Source of the DNA: Rhodospirillales bacterium URHD0017
GTDB taxonomy: Bacteria; Pseudomonadota; Alphaproteobacteria; Reyranellales; Reyranellaceae
Reading direction: 5' to 3'
DNA: 64,000 bases
Assembly: GCA_900110395.1 (NCBI GenBank)
Contig: FODP01000006.1
Coordinates: 230,821-294,820, forward strand
Under the pieces are notes generated by a model that saw only the letters and a list, made by a program, of their open reading frames with translations, had not been told where the DNA came from and ran no database searches. How positions within the stretch are numbered: position 1 is the first letter of the stretch; each line of letters opens with the position of its first letter. Below, piece after piece: positions 38,276 through 46,355 of the stretch. The translations under genes were made by a program, and so were the position numbers.

Positions 38276-41046
38276 GCGGCATCAAATTCAGCATCGACGG
38301 GCGGGAAGTCGAAGCCCGCGACGGCGAGACCATCTGGCAGGTCGCCAGCCGCCACGACGTCGGCATTCCCCACCTCTGCTACTCGACGGCGCCGAGCTAC
38401 CGGCCCGACGGCAACTGCCGCGCCTGCATGGTCGAGATCGAGGGCGAGCGCGTGCTGGCTGCCTCCTGCCTGCGCAAGCCGACGGAAGGCATGAAGGTCG
38501 GTGTCGTCACCGAGCGTGCCGAGAAGGCGCGTCGCATGGTGTTCGAGCTTTTGGTCGCCGACCAGCCGGCGCGTGAGACCGCGCACGATCCCGATTCCAA
38601 GTTCTGGAACTGGGCCGACAAGGTTGGCGTCAGCACCAGCCGCTTCCCCGCCGCCGAGCACCCGGCGACCGACATCAGCCATCCGGCGATGTCGGTCAAC
38701 CTCGACGCCTGCATCGAGTGTAATCTCTGCGTCCGCGCCTGCCGTGAGGTCCAGGTCAACGATGTGATCGGCATGGCGGGCCGCGGCCACGGCGAGAAGA
38801 TCGTCTTCGACTTCGACGATCCGATGGGCGACAGCTCGTGCGTGGCCTGTGGCGAGTGCGTGCAGGCCTGCCCGACCGGCGCGCTGATGCCGTCGTCGCT
38901 GCTCGACAGGAAGACCCAGGAGCGCACCGGGTGGGCCGACCGCACGGTCGACAGCCTCTGCCCGTTCTGTGGCGTCGGCTGCCAGCTCACCTACCACATC
39001 AAGGACGACAAGATCCTCCACGTCACCGGCAAGGACGGCCCGGCGAACCATGAACGGCTCTGCGTGAAGGGCCGGTTCGGCTACGACTACGCCAACCATC
39101 CCGAGCGGCTGACCGTGCCGCTGATCCGCAAGGACGGCGTGCCGAAATCGGCCGACGACGAGGTCGATCCCGCCAACCCGTGGACGCACTTCCGCGAGGC
39201 CACCTGGGAAGAGGCGATGCAGCGCGCAGCCGCCGGCCTGCTCGAGATCCGCGAGCGCAAGGGTGGGCCGGGCCTGGCGGGCTTCGGCTCGGCCAAGGGC
39301 TCCAACGAGGAGGCCTATCTCTTCCAGAAGCTTGTGCGCACCGGCTTCGGCACCAACAACGTCGACCACTGCACGCGGCTCTGCCACGCCTCGTCGGTCG
39401 CCGCCCTGTTCGAGGGCATCGGCTCGGGCGCCGTGACGGCGCCGTTCTCGGCAGCGCTCGATGCCGAGACCATCATCGTGATCGGCGCCAACCCGACCAG
39501 CAATCATCCGGTTGCCGCCACCTTCATCAAGAACGCCGTCAAGCGCGGCGCCAAGCTGATCGTCGCCGACCCGCGCGGGCAAGGCCTGTCGCGCCACGCA
39601 ACCGTCAACCTGCGCTTCAAGCCGGGCAGCGACGTGGCACTGCTGAACGCCATGCTGCACACCATCATCACCGAGGGCCTGACCGACCGGCAGTACATCG
39701 CGGGCTTCACCGAAGGCTTCCCCGAGCTCGCCGAGCGCATCAAGGATTTCTCGCCGGAGAAGATGGAGGCGGTGTGCGGCGTGCCCGCCGAGACCCTGCG
39801 CACCGTGGCGCGCATGTACGCGCGCTCCAAGGCCTCGATCATCTTCTGGGGCATGGGCATCTCCCAGCACGTGCATGGCACCGACAATGCGCGCTGCCTG
39901 ATCGCGCTGGCGCTGGTCACCGGCCAGGTCGCGCGGCCGGGCACGGGACTGCATCCGCTGCGCGGCCAGAACAACGTGCAGGGCGCGTCCGACGCCGGCC
40001 TGATCCCGATGTTCTTCACCGACTACCGGCCGGTCGAGCTGGAGTCCGCGCACGACTACTTCGAGAAGACCTGGGGCACCGAGCTCGATCCCAAGCGCGG
40101 GCTGACCGTGGTCGAGATCATGAACGCGATCCACGCCGGCGAGATCGAGGGCATGTACATCATGGGCGAGAATCCGGCGATGTCGGATCCCGACGTTCAT
40201 CACGCCCGCATGGCGCTCGCCAAGCTGAAGCACCTCGTGGTGCAGGACATCTTCCTGACCGAGACGGCGTGGCATGCCGACGTCGTGCTGCCGGCCTCGG
40301 TGTTCCCGGAGAAGACCGGCACCTTCACCAACACCGACCGCCGCGTGCAGCTTGGCCGCACGGCGCTGCCGCTGCCCGGCAAGGCGCGGCTCGACCTCGA
40401 CATCATCATCGATCTGGCCAACCGGCTGGGCTGCGGCTGGACCTATGACGGCGTCGGCGCCGTCTACACCGAGATGGCCGATACCATGCCGTCGCTGAAG
40501 AACATCAGCTGGGAACGGCTGGTGCGCGAGGGCGCGGTGACCTATCCGGCCGATGCGCCCGACAAGCCCGGCAACGAGATCCTGTTCGCTGCCGGCTATC
40601 CGACCAAGAGCGGCCGCGGCAAGATCGTGCCGGCCAACATCCGGCCGCCCGACGAGCTGCCGGACGAGCAGTATCCCTACGTTCTGTCGACCGGCCGGGT
40701 GCTCGAGCATTGGCATACCGGCGCCATGACCCGTCGCAGCCAGGTACTCGACGAGCTCGAGCCCGAGGCGATGGCCCACCTGCCGCCGCGCGAGCTGGAG
40801 CGGCTGGGCATCGAGCCCGGCGACATGATCCGGGTGTCGACGCGGCGCGGCGTCATCGAGCTGAAAGTGCGCATCGATTCGGACGTGCCCGACGGCATGG
40901 TGTTCATCCCGTTCTGCTACGCCGAGGCTGCGGCCAACATCCTGACCAACCCCGCGCTCGATCCGTTCGGCAAGATTCCCGAATTCAAGTTCTGCGCCGC
41001 GCAGGTCGAAGCGATAAAGGCCGTCGCCGAAGCAGCCGACGACTGA
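38272..41046 (+). CDS. fdsA: NAD-dependent formate dehydrogenase, catalytic alpha subunit
   Basis: 924 residues from ATG 38272. N-terminal [2Fe-2S] domain (CYSTAPSYRPDGNCRACMVEIEG), two 4Fe-4S ferredoxin motifs (CIECNLCVRACREVQ, CVACGECVQACPTG), then the Mo/W-bis-MGD domain starting SLCPFCGVGCQLTYHI ... LCVKGRFGYDY. The metal ligand is Cys371 with His372 in HCTRLCHASSV (TGC codon), the place held by selenocysteine in E. coli FDH-H. C-terminal dinucleotide-binding domain ends the chain. Formate is oxidised to CO2. Co-transcribed with fdsB and moeA. Neither the chaperone/sulfurtransferase gene (fdhD/fdsC) nor fdsD is in the window. Confidence 0.95.
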   Translation: MSGIKFSIDGREVEARDGETIWQVASRHDVGIPHLCYSTAPSYRPDGNCRACMVEIEGERVLAASCLRKPTEGMKVGVVTERAEKARRMVFELLVADQPARETAHDPDSKFWNWADKVGVSTSRFPAAEHPATDISHPAMSVNLDACIECNLCVRACREVQVNDVIGMAGRGHGEKIVFDFDDPMGDSSCVACGECVQACPTGALMPSSLLDRKTQERTGWADRTVDSLCPFCGVGCQLTYHIKDDKILHVTGKDGPANHERLCVKGRFGYDYANHPERLTVPLIRKDGVPKSADDEVDPANPWTHFREATWEEAMQRAAAGLLEIRERKGGPGLAGFGSAKGSNEEAYLFQKLVRTGFGTNNVDHCTRLCHASSVAALFEGIGSGAVTAPFSAALDAETIIVIGANPTSNHPVAATFIKNAVKRGAKLIVADPRGQGLSRHATVNLRFKPGSDVALLNAMLHTIITEGLTDRQYIAGFTEGFPELAERIKDFSPEKMEAVCGVPAETLRTVARMYARSKASIIFWGMGISQHVHGTDNARCLIALALVTGQVARPGTGLHPLRGQNNVQGASDAGLIPMFFTDYRPVELESAHDYFEKTWGTELDPKRGLTVVEIMNAIHAGEIEGMYIMGENPAMSDPDVHHARMALAKLKHLVVQDIFLTETAWHADVVLPASVFPEKTGTFTNTDRRVQLGRTALPLPGKARLDLDIIIDLANRLGCGWTYDGVGAVYTEMADTMPSLKNISWERLVREGAVTYPADAPDKPGNEILFAAGYPTKSGRGKIVPANIRPPDELPDEQYPYVLSTGRVLEHWHTGAMTRRSQVLDELEPEAMAHLPPRELERLGIEPGDMIRVSTRRGVIELKVRIDSDVPDGMVFIPFCYAEAAANILTNPALDPFGKIPEFKFCAAQVEAIKAVAEAADD

Positions 41047-41059
41047 TCCGGAGCACCGC

Positions 41060-42310
41060 ATGGCGCAGCTCTCGGACGATTGCTTTGCCTTCGGCGGCAG
41101 CCTTCTGGGCATCGACGCCGCGCGGCAGATGATCTTCGAGCGCGTCCGGCCGGTTGGCGGGATCGAACGGGTGCCATTGCGCCGCGCCCTGGGACGCACC
41201 CTCGCCGAAGACATCACCGCGCCGATCGCCGTGCCCGGCTTCGACAATTCGGCGGTCGACGGCTACGCCGTGCGCTTCGACGACCTCGATCCGCACGGGC
41301 CGACGACCTTGCGCTGCGTCGACCGCATCGCGGCAGGCCACGATCCCGCGGCGGCGCTGACGGCCGGGCTGGCGGCGCGCATCTTCACCGGGGGCGCGCT
41401 GCCCGCGGGCGCCGACGTCGTGATCATGCAGGAGGATTGCCAGCGCGACGGCGATCTTGTGACCATCCGGCCCGGCATCAAGCGCCATGCCAACACGCGG
41501 CAGGCCGGCGAGGACATGCCGCTGGGGTCGCTCGCCCTGAAGGCGGGGCGCCGGCTCGGTCCCGCCGAGCTCGGGGTGCTGGCGGCGCTCGGCCTCGCCG
41601 AGGTGCCGGTGCGCCGGCGGCTGTCGATTGCGCTCCTGTCGACCGGCGACGAGGTGCGCGAGCCCGGCCAGCCGCTGGGCAGCCGACAGATCTACGACGC
41701 CAACCGCTTCATCCTGGCCGGGATGCTGGAACGCCTCGGCGTCGATGTGGCGGACCTCGGCATCGTGCCCGACGATGCCGCGACCCTCGCCGACACGCTG
41801 CGACAGGCAGCCGAGACGACCGACCTCATCATCACCTCGGGTGGCGTGTCGACCGGCGAGGAGGACCACGTCCGCACGGCCATCGCCAATCACGGCTCGC
41901 TCTACTTCTGGCGGCTGGCGATCAAGCCCGGCCGTCCCGTCGCCATGGGGCAGATCGGCGCGACGCCGCTCGCCGGCCTGCCCGGCAATCCGGTGGCGGC
42001 CTTGCTGACCTTCGCCCTGGTGGCGCGCCCGATGATCGAGGCGCTGTCGGGCACCGAGCCGCATGTCGCGCGGCGCTTCCCGGCGATCGCCGACTTCCCC
42101 TACAAGAAGAAGACCGGCCGTCGCGAGTATGTGCGGGTGTCGCTGGAGGGAACGGCCGGCCTACCGAAGCTGCGGCGCTATCACAAGGAAGGGGCGGGAA
42201 TGCTGACGTCCCTGACCGAAACCGACGGCCTTGCCGAGCTCACAGAGGAGACGACCCGGCTGCAGCCCGGTGCCGAGGTCGCCTTCGTCCCCTACAGCGA
42301 ACTGATCTGA
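41060..42310 (+). CDS. moeA: Molybdopterin molybdenumtransferase
   Basis: 416 residues, 13 bp after fdsA. MoeA marks: LGRTLAEDITAPIAVPGFDNSAVDGYAVRFDDL, RIFTGGALPAGADVVIMQED, the MPT-binding SIALLSTGDEVREPGQPLGSRQIYDANRFIL, TSGGVSTGEEDH and PGRPVAMGQIGATPLAGLPGNPVAALLTF. It inserts the metal oxyanion into molybdopterin, so its place after formate dehydrogenase and before the TupBCA importer makes functional sense. It overlaps the convergent DUF2325 gene by 19 bp. Confidence 0.95.
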   Translation: MAQLSDDCFAFGGSLLGIDAARQMIFERVRPVGGIERVPLRRALGRTLAEDITAPIAVPGFDNSAVDGYAVRFDDLDPHGPTTLRCVDRIAAGHDPAAALTAGLAARIFTGGALPAGADVVIMQEDCQRDGDLVTIRPGIKRHANTRQAGEDMPLGSLALKAGRRLGPAELGVLAALGLAEVPVRRRLSIALLSTGDEVREPGQPLGSRQIYDANRFILAGMLERLGVDVADLGIVPDDAATLADTLRQAAETTDLIITSGGVSTGEEDHVRTAIANHGSLYFWRLAIKPGRPVAMGQIGATPLAGLPGNPVAALLTFALVARPMIEALSGTEPHVARRFPAIADFPYKKKTGRREYVRVSLEGTAGLPKLRRYHKEGAGMLTSLTETDGLAELTEETTRLQPGAEVAFVPYSELI

Positions 42311-43550
42311 GCGTCGCCGACCGTCCGCGTGAGCGCCGCCACGAAGGAACTGGTGCCGCTGCTGCGCAGCGGCACATAGCGCTTGGCAGTCTGGCGACAT
42401 AGGCGCTTCACGATCGTCACCGCCTCGTGGCTGACGCAGTCGACCGGGAACATGACGATGTCGGTGCGGCTCACCAGGCCGGCCAGAAGGCCGCGGCGGT
42501 CGTCGACGCCGCCGTCGTGGTGCAGGAACGTGGCGCCGAGCTGTTCGCTCAGCGCCCGCAAATGGCCCAACCGATCGGTGCGGCCGCCGACATAGAGCAG
42601 CGACAGGCCGGCCAGCGAGGACGGCGCGGCTTCGCTCTCGGCCGTCTCAGATTCAAAGCCGGCTTCGACGGCCGCCAGCTCCTCGCGCAGCGCAGCTTCC
42701 TGCCGGCGCAGGGAGACGTGCTGCTCGCGCTCCCGGGCAAGCTCGTCGGCGATATGCGCCAGCCGCTCCTCGACCGCAACACGACGGTTGCCCTCCGACC
42801 GCAGGCGCTGCTCCAGGCTTGCGACCAGTCCTTCGAGGGTGCCGCGATCCGAGGCATCGTCCTGCTGCCTGGCCGCGGCGGCCTCGCCGATGCGGCGGGC
42901 CAGCAGGCCGTTCAGCTCCTGAATCTTCGCGTCGCGCGAGACGAGGCCGTCGCGCAGCTGGTCCTGCTGGCGAGCAAGCTTGGCGCGCAGGCGGTCGTTC
43001 TCGGCTTCGAGCTCGGCCAGCCGGCGGATGCCGACGCGATTGGCCGCTCCCACCAGATGCGAAAGCATGTGGACCTCGCCAAAGATCTCACGCACCAGCG
43101 CATCGTTCGCTGCTGGATGCGTCATCGCCGCCCAATAGCCGCCGGGAATGTCGCCGCGCTTGACGGCGGCGCGCCACTCGGCGCGCAGCTCGTCGACCGT
43201 GCCCGCCCTGTCGAAGCGCGCGATGAGGGTGCGATGCTTGCGGTCCAGCGCCTTGTGCAGAAGCTTGGCCGCGCCGTCGCGCTGGCCGGCGAGCGTGACG
43301 CCGCGGCGGTGAAGATCGTGCTCGGATGAACCGTCGGCCGACGCCCCGGCCTTGGACAGGACTTGGCGCAGCTCGGCCGTCGACAGGCAGGTGCCGACGA
43401 TCGAGCAGTGGAAGTGATTGGACAGTTGCCAGATCCGGTACGCCGCGGCCGGCCTTCGCTCGCAGTCTCCAGCTGCGGGACGATCATGCGAGGTGGCAGC
43501 GGCGACAGGCGCATACCGCTCAGCGGATCGAAGCGAGGGATGGCGGTCAT
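42292..43550 (-). pseudogene. DUF2325 coiled-coil protein, interrupted by a frameshift
   Basis: Read from ATG 43550, the frame encodes TAIPRFDPLSGMRLSPLPPRMIVPQLETASEGRPRR; then from about 43446 the homologous continuation YRIWQLSNHFHCSIVGTCLSTAELRQVL is in another frame, as if one base is missing in the segment 43438-43448. The rest is normal: a helical domain (TLIARFDRAGTVDELRAEWRAAVKRGDIPGGYWAAMTHP), a long coiled coil (about 150 residues), and a C-terminal DUF2325 Rossmann-like domain (LSLLYVGGRTDRLGHLRAL, FLHHDGGVDDR, RYVPLRSSGTSSFVAAL). Family members are widespread near metal or Mo genes; function unknown. Sequence error or a real mutation are both possible. Confidence 0.8.
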
Positions 43551-43720
43551 GGACAAGACCCGGTTCGATATATTCAAATAGATATAACGATAGTGTCAGA
43601 AGCCGATCGCATCGGCAAGCCTGCCCGTTGGGCGGGAGATCGGCAGCAGGTTGGCCATCTGGCGTCGCCTCGTCTCTCGACGCATAATCGCAGCCGGCGT
43701 CGAATTGCCGGGATGAGGCG

Positions 43721-44122
43721 ATGGCAAAGGGTACCGTCAGGAAGCCAACAAAAGCCGCCGCGAAGACGTCGCTGCACCTGCGCATCGACTTCGGCGGCGA
43801 ACGTTCGCTCGGACCGGGCAAGATCCGCCTGCTCGAACTGATCAACGAAACCGGATCGATCTCGGCGGCCGGCCGGGCGCTCGCCATGTCCTACCGGCAG
43901 GCGTGGCTCCTGATCGACGAGCTGAACCACATGTTCCGCGAGCCGGTGGTCACCGCCCAGACCGGCGGCGGCGGTGGCGGTGGCGCAGCCGTCACCGAGA
44001 CAGGCAATGACATCGTGCGCCTGTATCGCGAGATGGAGCGCCGAGCCTACGGCACCGCGACGCCGGAGATACGCTCCCTCACCCGACTGCTGACCCCGGC
44101 AGCTTCTGCCAAGATCCACTAG
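43721..44122 (+). CDS. ModE-type winged-helix regulator (DNA-binding domain only)
   Basis: 133 residues. The ModE N-terminal domain is clear: LRIDFGGERSLGPGKIRLLELINETGSISAAGRALAMSYRQAWLLIDELNHMFREPVV, then a Gly-rich wing (TGGGGGGGAAVTETG). The two molybdate-binding Mop domains of full-length ModE are absent, so it cannot sense the oxyanion the E. coli way; such short forms are common next to molybdate or tungstate transporters. It is 24 bp upstream of tupB on the same strand and probably controls that operon. Confidence 0.88.
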   Translation: MAKGTVRKPTKAAAKTSLHLRIDFGGERSLGPGKIRLLELINETGSISAAGRALAMSYRQAWLLIDELNHMFREPVVTAQTGGGGGGGAAVTETGNDIVRLYREMERRAYGTATPEIRSLTRLLTPAASAKIH

Positions 44123-44146
44123 ACGACGGCACGGCCAAGCAGGTCC

Positions 44147-44839
44147 ATGGCCGAGAACGCGTCTGCGCTCCAGCTGCTGCTCACGGGCGATCCTGCGCTG
44201 CTCGCCATCGTGCGGCTGTCGCTTGCCGTCAGTCTGAGCGCCGTCGCCTGCGCGGCCCTGCTCGGCATTCCGCTCGGCGCCCTGCTCGCCCTCACCCGTT
44301 TCCCCGGCCGTGGGGCGGTGATCGTCACCGTGAATGCCATGATGGGCCTGCCACCGGTCATGGTGGGCCTTGCCCTTTACCTCGCCCTGTCGCGCTCCGG
44401 ACCCCTCGGAAGCTGGGGCCTGCTGTTCACACCACTGGCGATGGTGGCCGCCCAGACCGTCCTGGTGCTGCCGATCATCGCCGCGCTGACGCGCCAGACC
44501 ATCGAGGATCTTTGGCTGGAGTATCGCGACGAACTCGCCGCCATGAATGTCGGCGTCATGGGTCGCATCGGCACGTTGGTGTGGGATGCCCGCTTCAGCC
44601 TGGTGACGGCCGTGCTGGCAGGCTTCGGGCGCGCCGCCGCCGAGGTCGGCGCCGTGATCATCGTCGGCGGCAACATCGATGGCTTCACGCGTGTCATGAC
44701 GACGGCGATCGCGCTCGAGACGTCCAAAGGCAGCCTGCCGCTGGCCGTCGGGCTCGGCGTGATCCTGCTGGCGATCATCATCATCATCAACACGGTTGCC
44801 TGGACGGTGCGGCGTGCCGGCGAACGCATGAGCGGCTGA
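44147..44839 (+). CDS. tupB: Tungstate ABC transporter permease
   Basis: 230 residues, about five to six membrane spans. The cytoplasmic EAA-type loop (DELAAMNVGVMGRIGTLVWDARFSLVTAVLAGFGRAAAEVGAVIIVGGNI) is that of TupB/WtpB-like permeases. The next two genes overlap it and each other by a few bases in the order permease, ATPase, binding protein (tupBCA). Assignment to tungstate rather than molybdate rests on the TupA-type binding protein. Confidence 0.9.
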   Translation: MAENASALQLLLTGDPALLAIVRLSLAVSLSAVACAALLGIPLGALLALTRFPGRGAVIVTVNAMMGLPPVMVGLALYLALSRSGPLGSWGLLFTPLAMVAAQTVLVLPIIAALTRQTIEDLWLEYRDELAAMNVGVMGRIGTLVWDARFSLVTAVLAGFGRAAAEVGAVIIVGGNIDGFTRVMTTAIALETSKGSLPLAVGLGVILLAIIIIINTVAWTVRRAGERMSG

Positions 44840-45528
44840 TGGAGGCCGTGATCACCTTCAGCGAGGTCAGCGTCGTCATCGGCAGTGTCACGCTGCTCGA
44901 TCGCCTGAACCTGACCTTGGGGCCGGGACAGCCGACCGTCGTCATCGGACCCAACGGCTCGGGCAAGACGACGCTGTTGCGCGCCGCCATGGGCCTGGTC
45001 ACGCCCGATCGCGGCAGCATCTCCGGCGTGGCCAAGCATCGCGCCATCATGTTCCAGCATCCCGTGATGCTGCGCCGGAGCGTGGCGGCCAACCTCGACT
45101 ATGCGCTGAAGGCGGCAGGCGTCTCCCGAGCCGGGCGGCAAGCGCGTCTTGGCGAGCTGCTGGCGCTCGTCGGTCTCGCCGATCTCGCCGGCCGGCCGGC
45201 GCGCCGCCTGTCGGGCGGCGAGCGGCAGCGGCTGGCGCTGGCCCGCGCGCTCGCCCGCGATCCCGACGTGCTGTTCCTCGACGAGCCGACGGCGAGCCTC
45301 GACCCCGCCGCGACCAAGGCCTTTGAGGACTTGATCCGGACCATCGCAGCGCGTCAGATCAAGGTCGTGATGGCGACGCACGATCTCGGCGAAGCAAGAC
45401 GCCTCGCCGGCGACGTCGTGCTGCTGCACCGCGGCCGCCTCGTCGAGGCGGGCGCCGCCCCACAATTCTTCGAAGCACCGCGCACCGACGACGCGCGGCG
45501 CTTCCTGGCTGGAGAGCTGTTGCTATGA
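44839..45528 (+). CDS. tupC: Tungstate ABC transporter ATP-binding protein
   Basis: 229 residues from ATG 44839, overlapping the tupB stop by one base. Complete ABC ATPase: Walker A VIGPNGSGKTTLL, Q-loop IMFQHPVMLRRSV, signature LSGGERQRLALARAL, Walker B DVLFLDEPTASLD and H-loop MATHDLGEA. No C-terminal TOBE/Mop domain, as usual for TupC. It powers tungstate import with TupB and TupA. Confidence 0.92.
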   Translation: MEAVITFSEVSVVIGSVTLLDRLNLTLGPGQPTVVIGPNGSGKTTLLRAAMGLVTPDRGSISGVAKHRAIMFQHPVMLRRSVAANLDYALKAAGVSRAGRQARLGELLALVGLADLAGRPARRLSGGERQRLALARALARDPDVLFLDEPTASLDPAATKAFEDLIRTIAARQIKVVMATHDLGEARRLAGDVVLLHRGRLVEAGAAPQFFEAPRTDDARRFLAGELLL

Positions 45529-46355
45529 CCTCGATCACCCGCCGCTTGTTCGTTGCCGTGCTGGCGCTCCTGATGCCGGGGCTGGCCGACGCGCAGGACA
45601 ACACCATCGTCGTCGCCTCGACGACCTCGACCGAGGATTCCGGCCTGTTCCGCCACATCCTGCCGCTGTTCAGGGCCAAGACCGGTATCGAGGTCAAGGT
45701 GGTGGCGCAGGGCACCGGGCAGGCGCTCGACACGGCGCGGCGCGGCGATGCCGACGTCGTGTTCGTCCATGCCAAATCCGCCGAAGAGGCCTTCCTCGCC
45801 CAGGGCTTCGGCGTGAAGCGCTACCCCGTGATGTACAACGACTTCGTCCTGGTCGGCCCCAAGAAGGACCCGGCGGGCGTCGCCGGCACGAAGGACATCG
45901 TGGCGGCACTGAAGGCGCTGCATGACAAGCAGATCAGCTTCGTCTCGCGCGGCGATCGCTCGGGCACCCACCTTGCCGAGCTGGCGCTGTGGAAGGCAGC
46001 GGGCATCGACCCCGCGGCCAATACCGGCGCCTGGTACAAGTCGATCGGCCAGGGCATGGGCGCCGCGCTCAACACCGCGGTGGCGCTCGATGCCTATGTG
46101 CTGTCCGACCGCGGCACCTGGCTCGCCTTCGGCAACAAGAGCGACCTCGACATCGCCGTGCAGGGCGACAAGCGGCTGTTCAACCAGTACGGCGTCATGC
46201 TGGTCAATCCGCAGAAGCATCCGCACGTCAAGGCGGCGGCCGGCCAGCAATTCATCGATTGGCTGGTATCGCCCGAAGGCCAGCGGGCGATCGCCGACTA
46301 CCGCATCAACGGCTCTCAGCTCTTCTATCCCAACGCCCAGGATCCCAGCGCCTGA
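45525..46355 (+). CDS. tupA: Tungstate-binding periplasmic protein
   Basis: 276 residues, overlapping tupC by 4 bp. Signal peptide MTSITRRLFVAVLALLMPGLADA. The mature N-terminus holds the TupA motif VVASTTSTEDSGLFRHILPLF (TTS loop binds the oxyanion), followed by VVAQGTGQALDTARRGDADVVFVHAKSAEE, YNDFVLVGPKKDPAGV and FVSRGDRSGTHLAELALW. TupA proteins prefer tungstate over molybdate. Its 3' end overlaps the convergent chimeric gene by 31 bp. Confidence 0.92.
   Translation: MTSITRRLFVAVLALLMPGLADAQDNTIVVASTTSTEDSGLFRHILPLFRAKTGIEVKVVAQGTGQALDTARRGDADVVFVHAKSAEEAFLAQGFGVKRYPVMYNDFVLVGPKKDPAGVAGTKDIVAALKALHDKQISFVSRGDRSGTHLAELALWKAAGIDPAANTGAWYKSIGQGMGAALNTAVALDAYVLSDRGTWLAFGNKSDLDIAVQGDKRLFNQYGVMLVNPQKHPHVKAAAGQQFIDWLVSPEGQRAIADYRINGSQLFYPNAQDPSA

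Noticed and set aside
39361-39399. Possible selenocysteine in formate dehydrogenase, given the nearby selD
   Set aside because: The active-site codon in HCTRLCH is TGC, a plain cysteine, and no in-frame TGA is present in fdsA.
37891-41247. A very long minus-strand open frame (over 1100 codons) opposite the formate dehydrogenase genes
   Set aside because: It is the antisense of fdsB/fdsA in very GC-rich DNA; its translation is rich in Arg, Gly, His and Ala with no family motifs, while the plus strand encodes complete FDH subunits.
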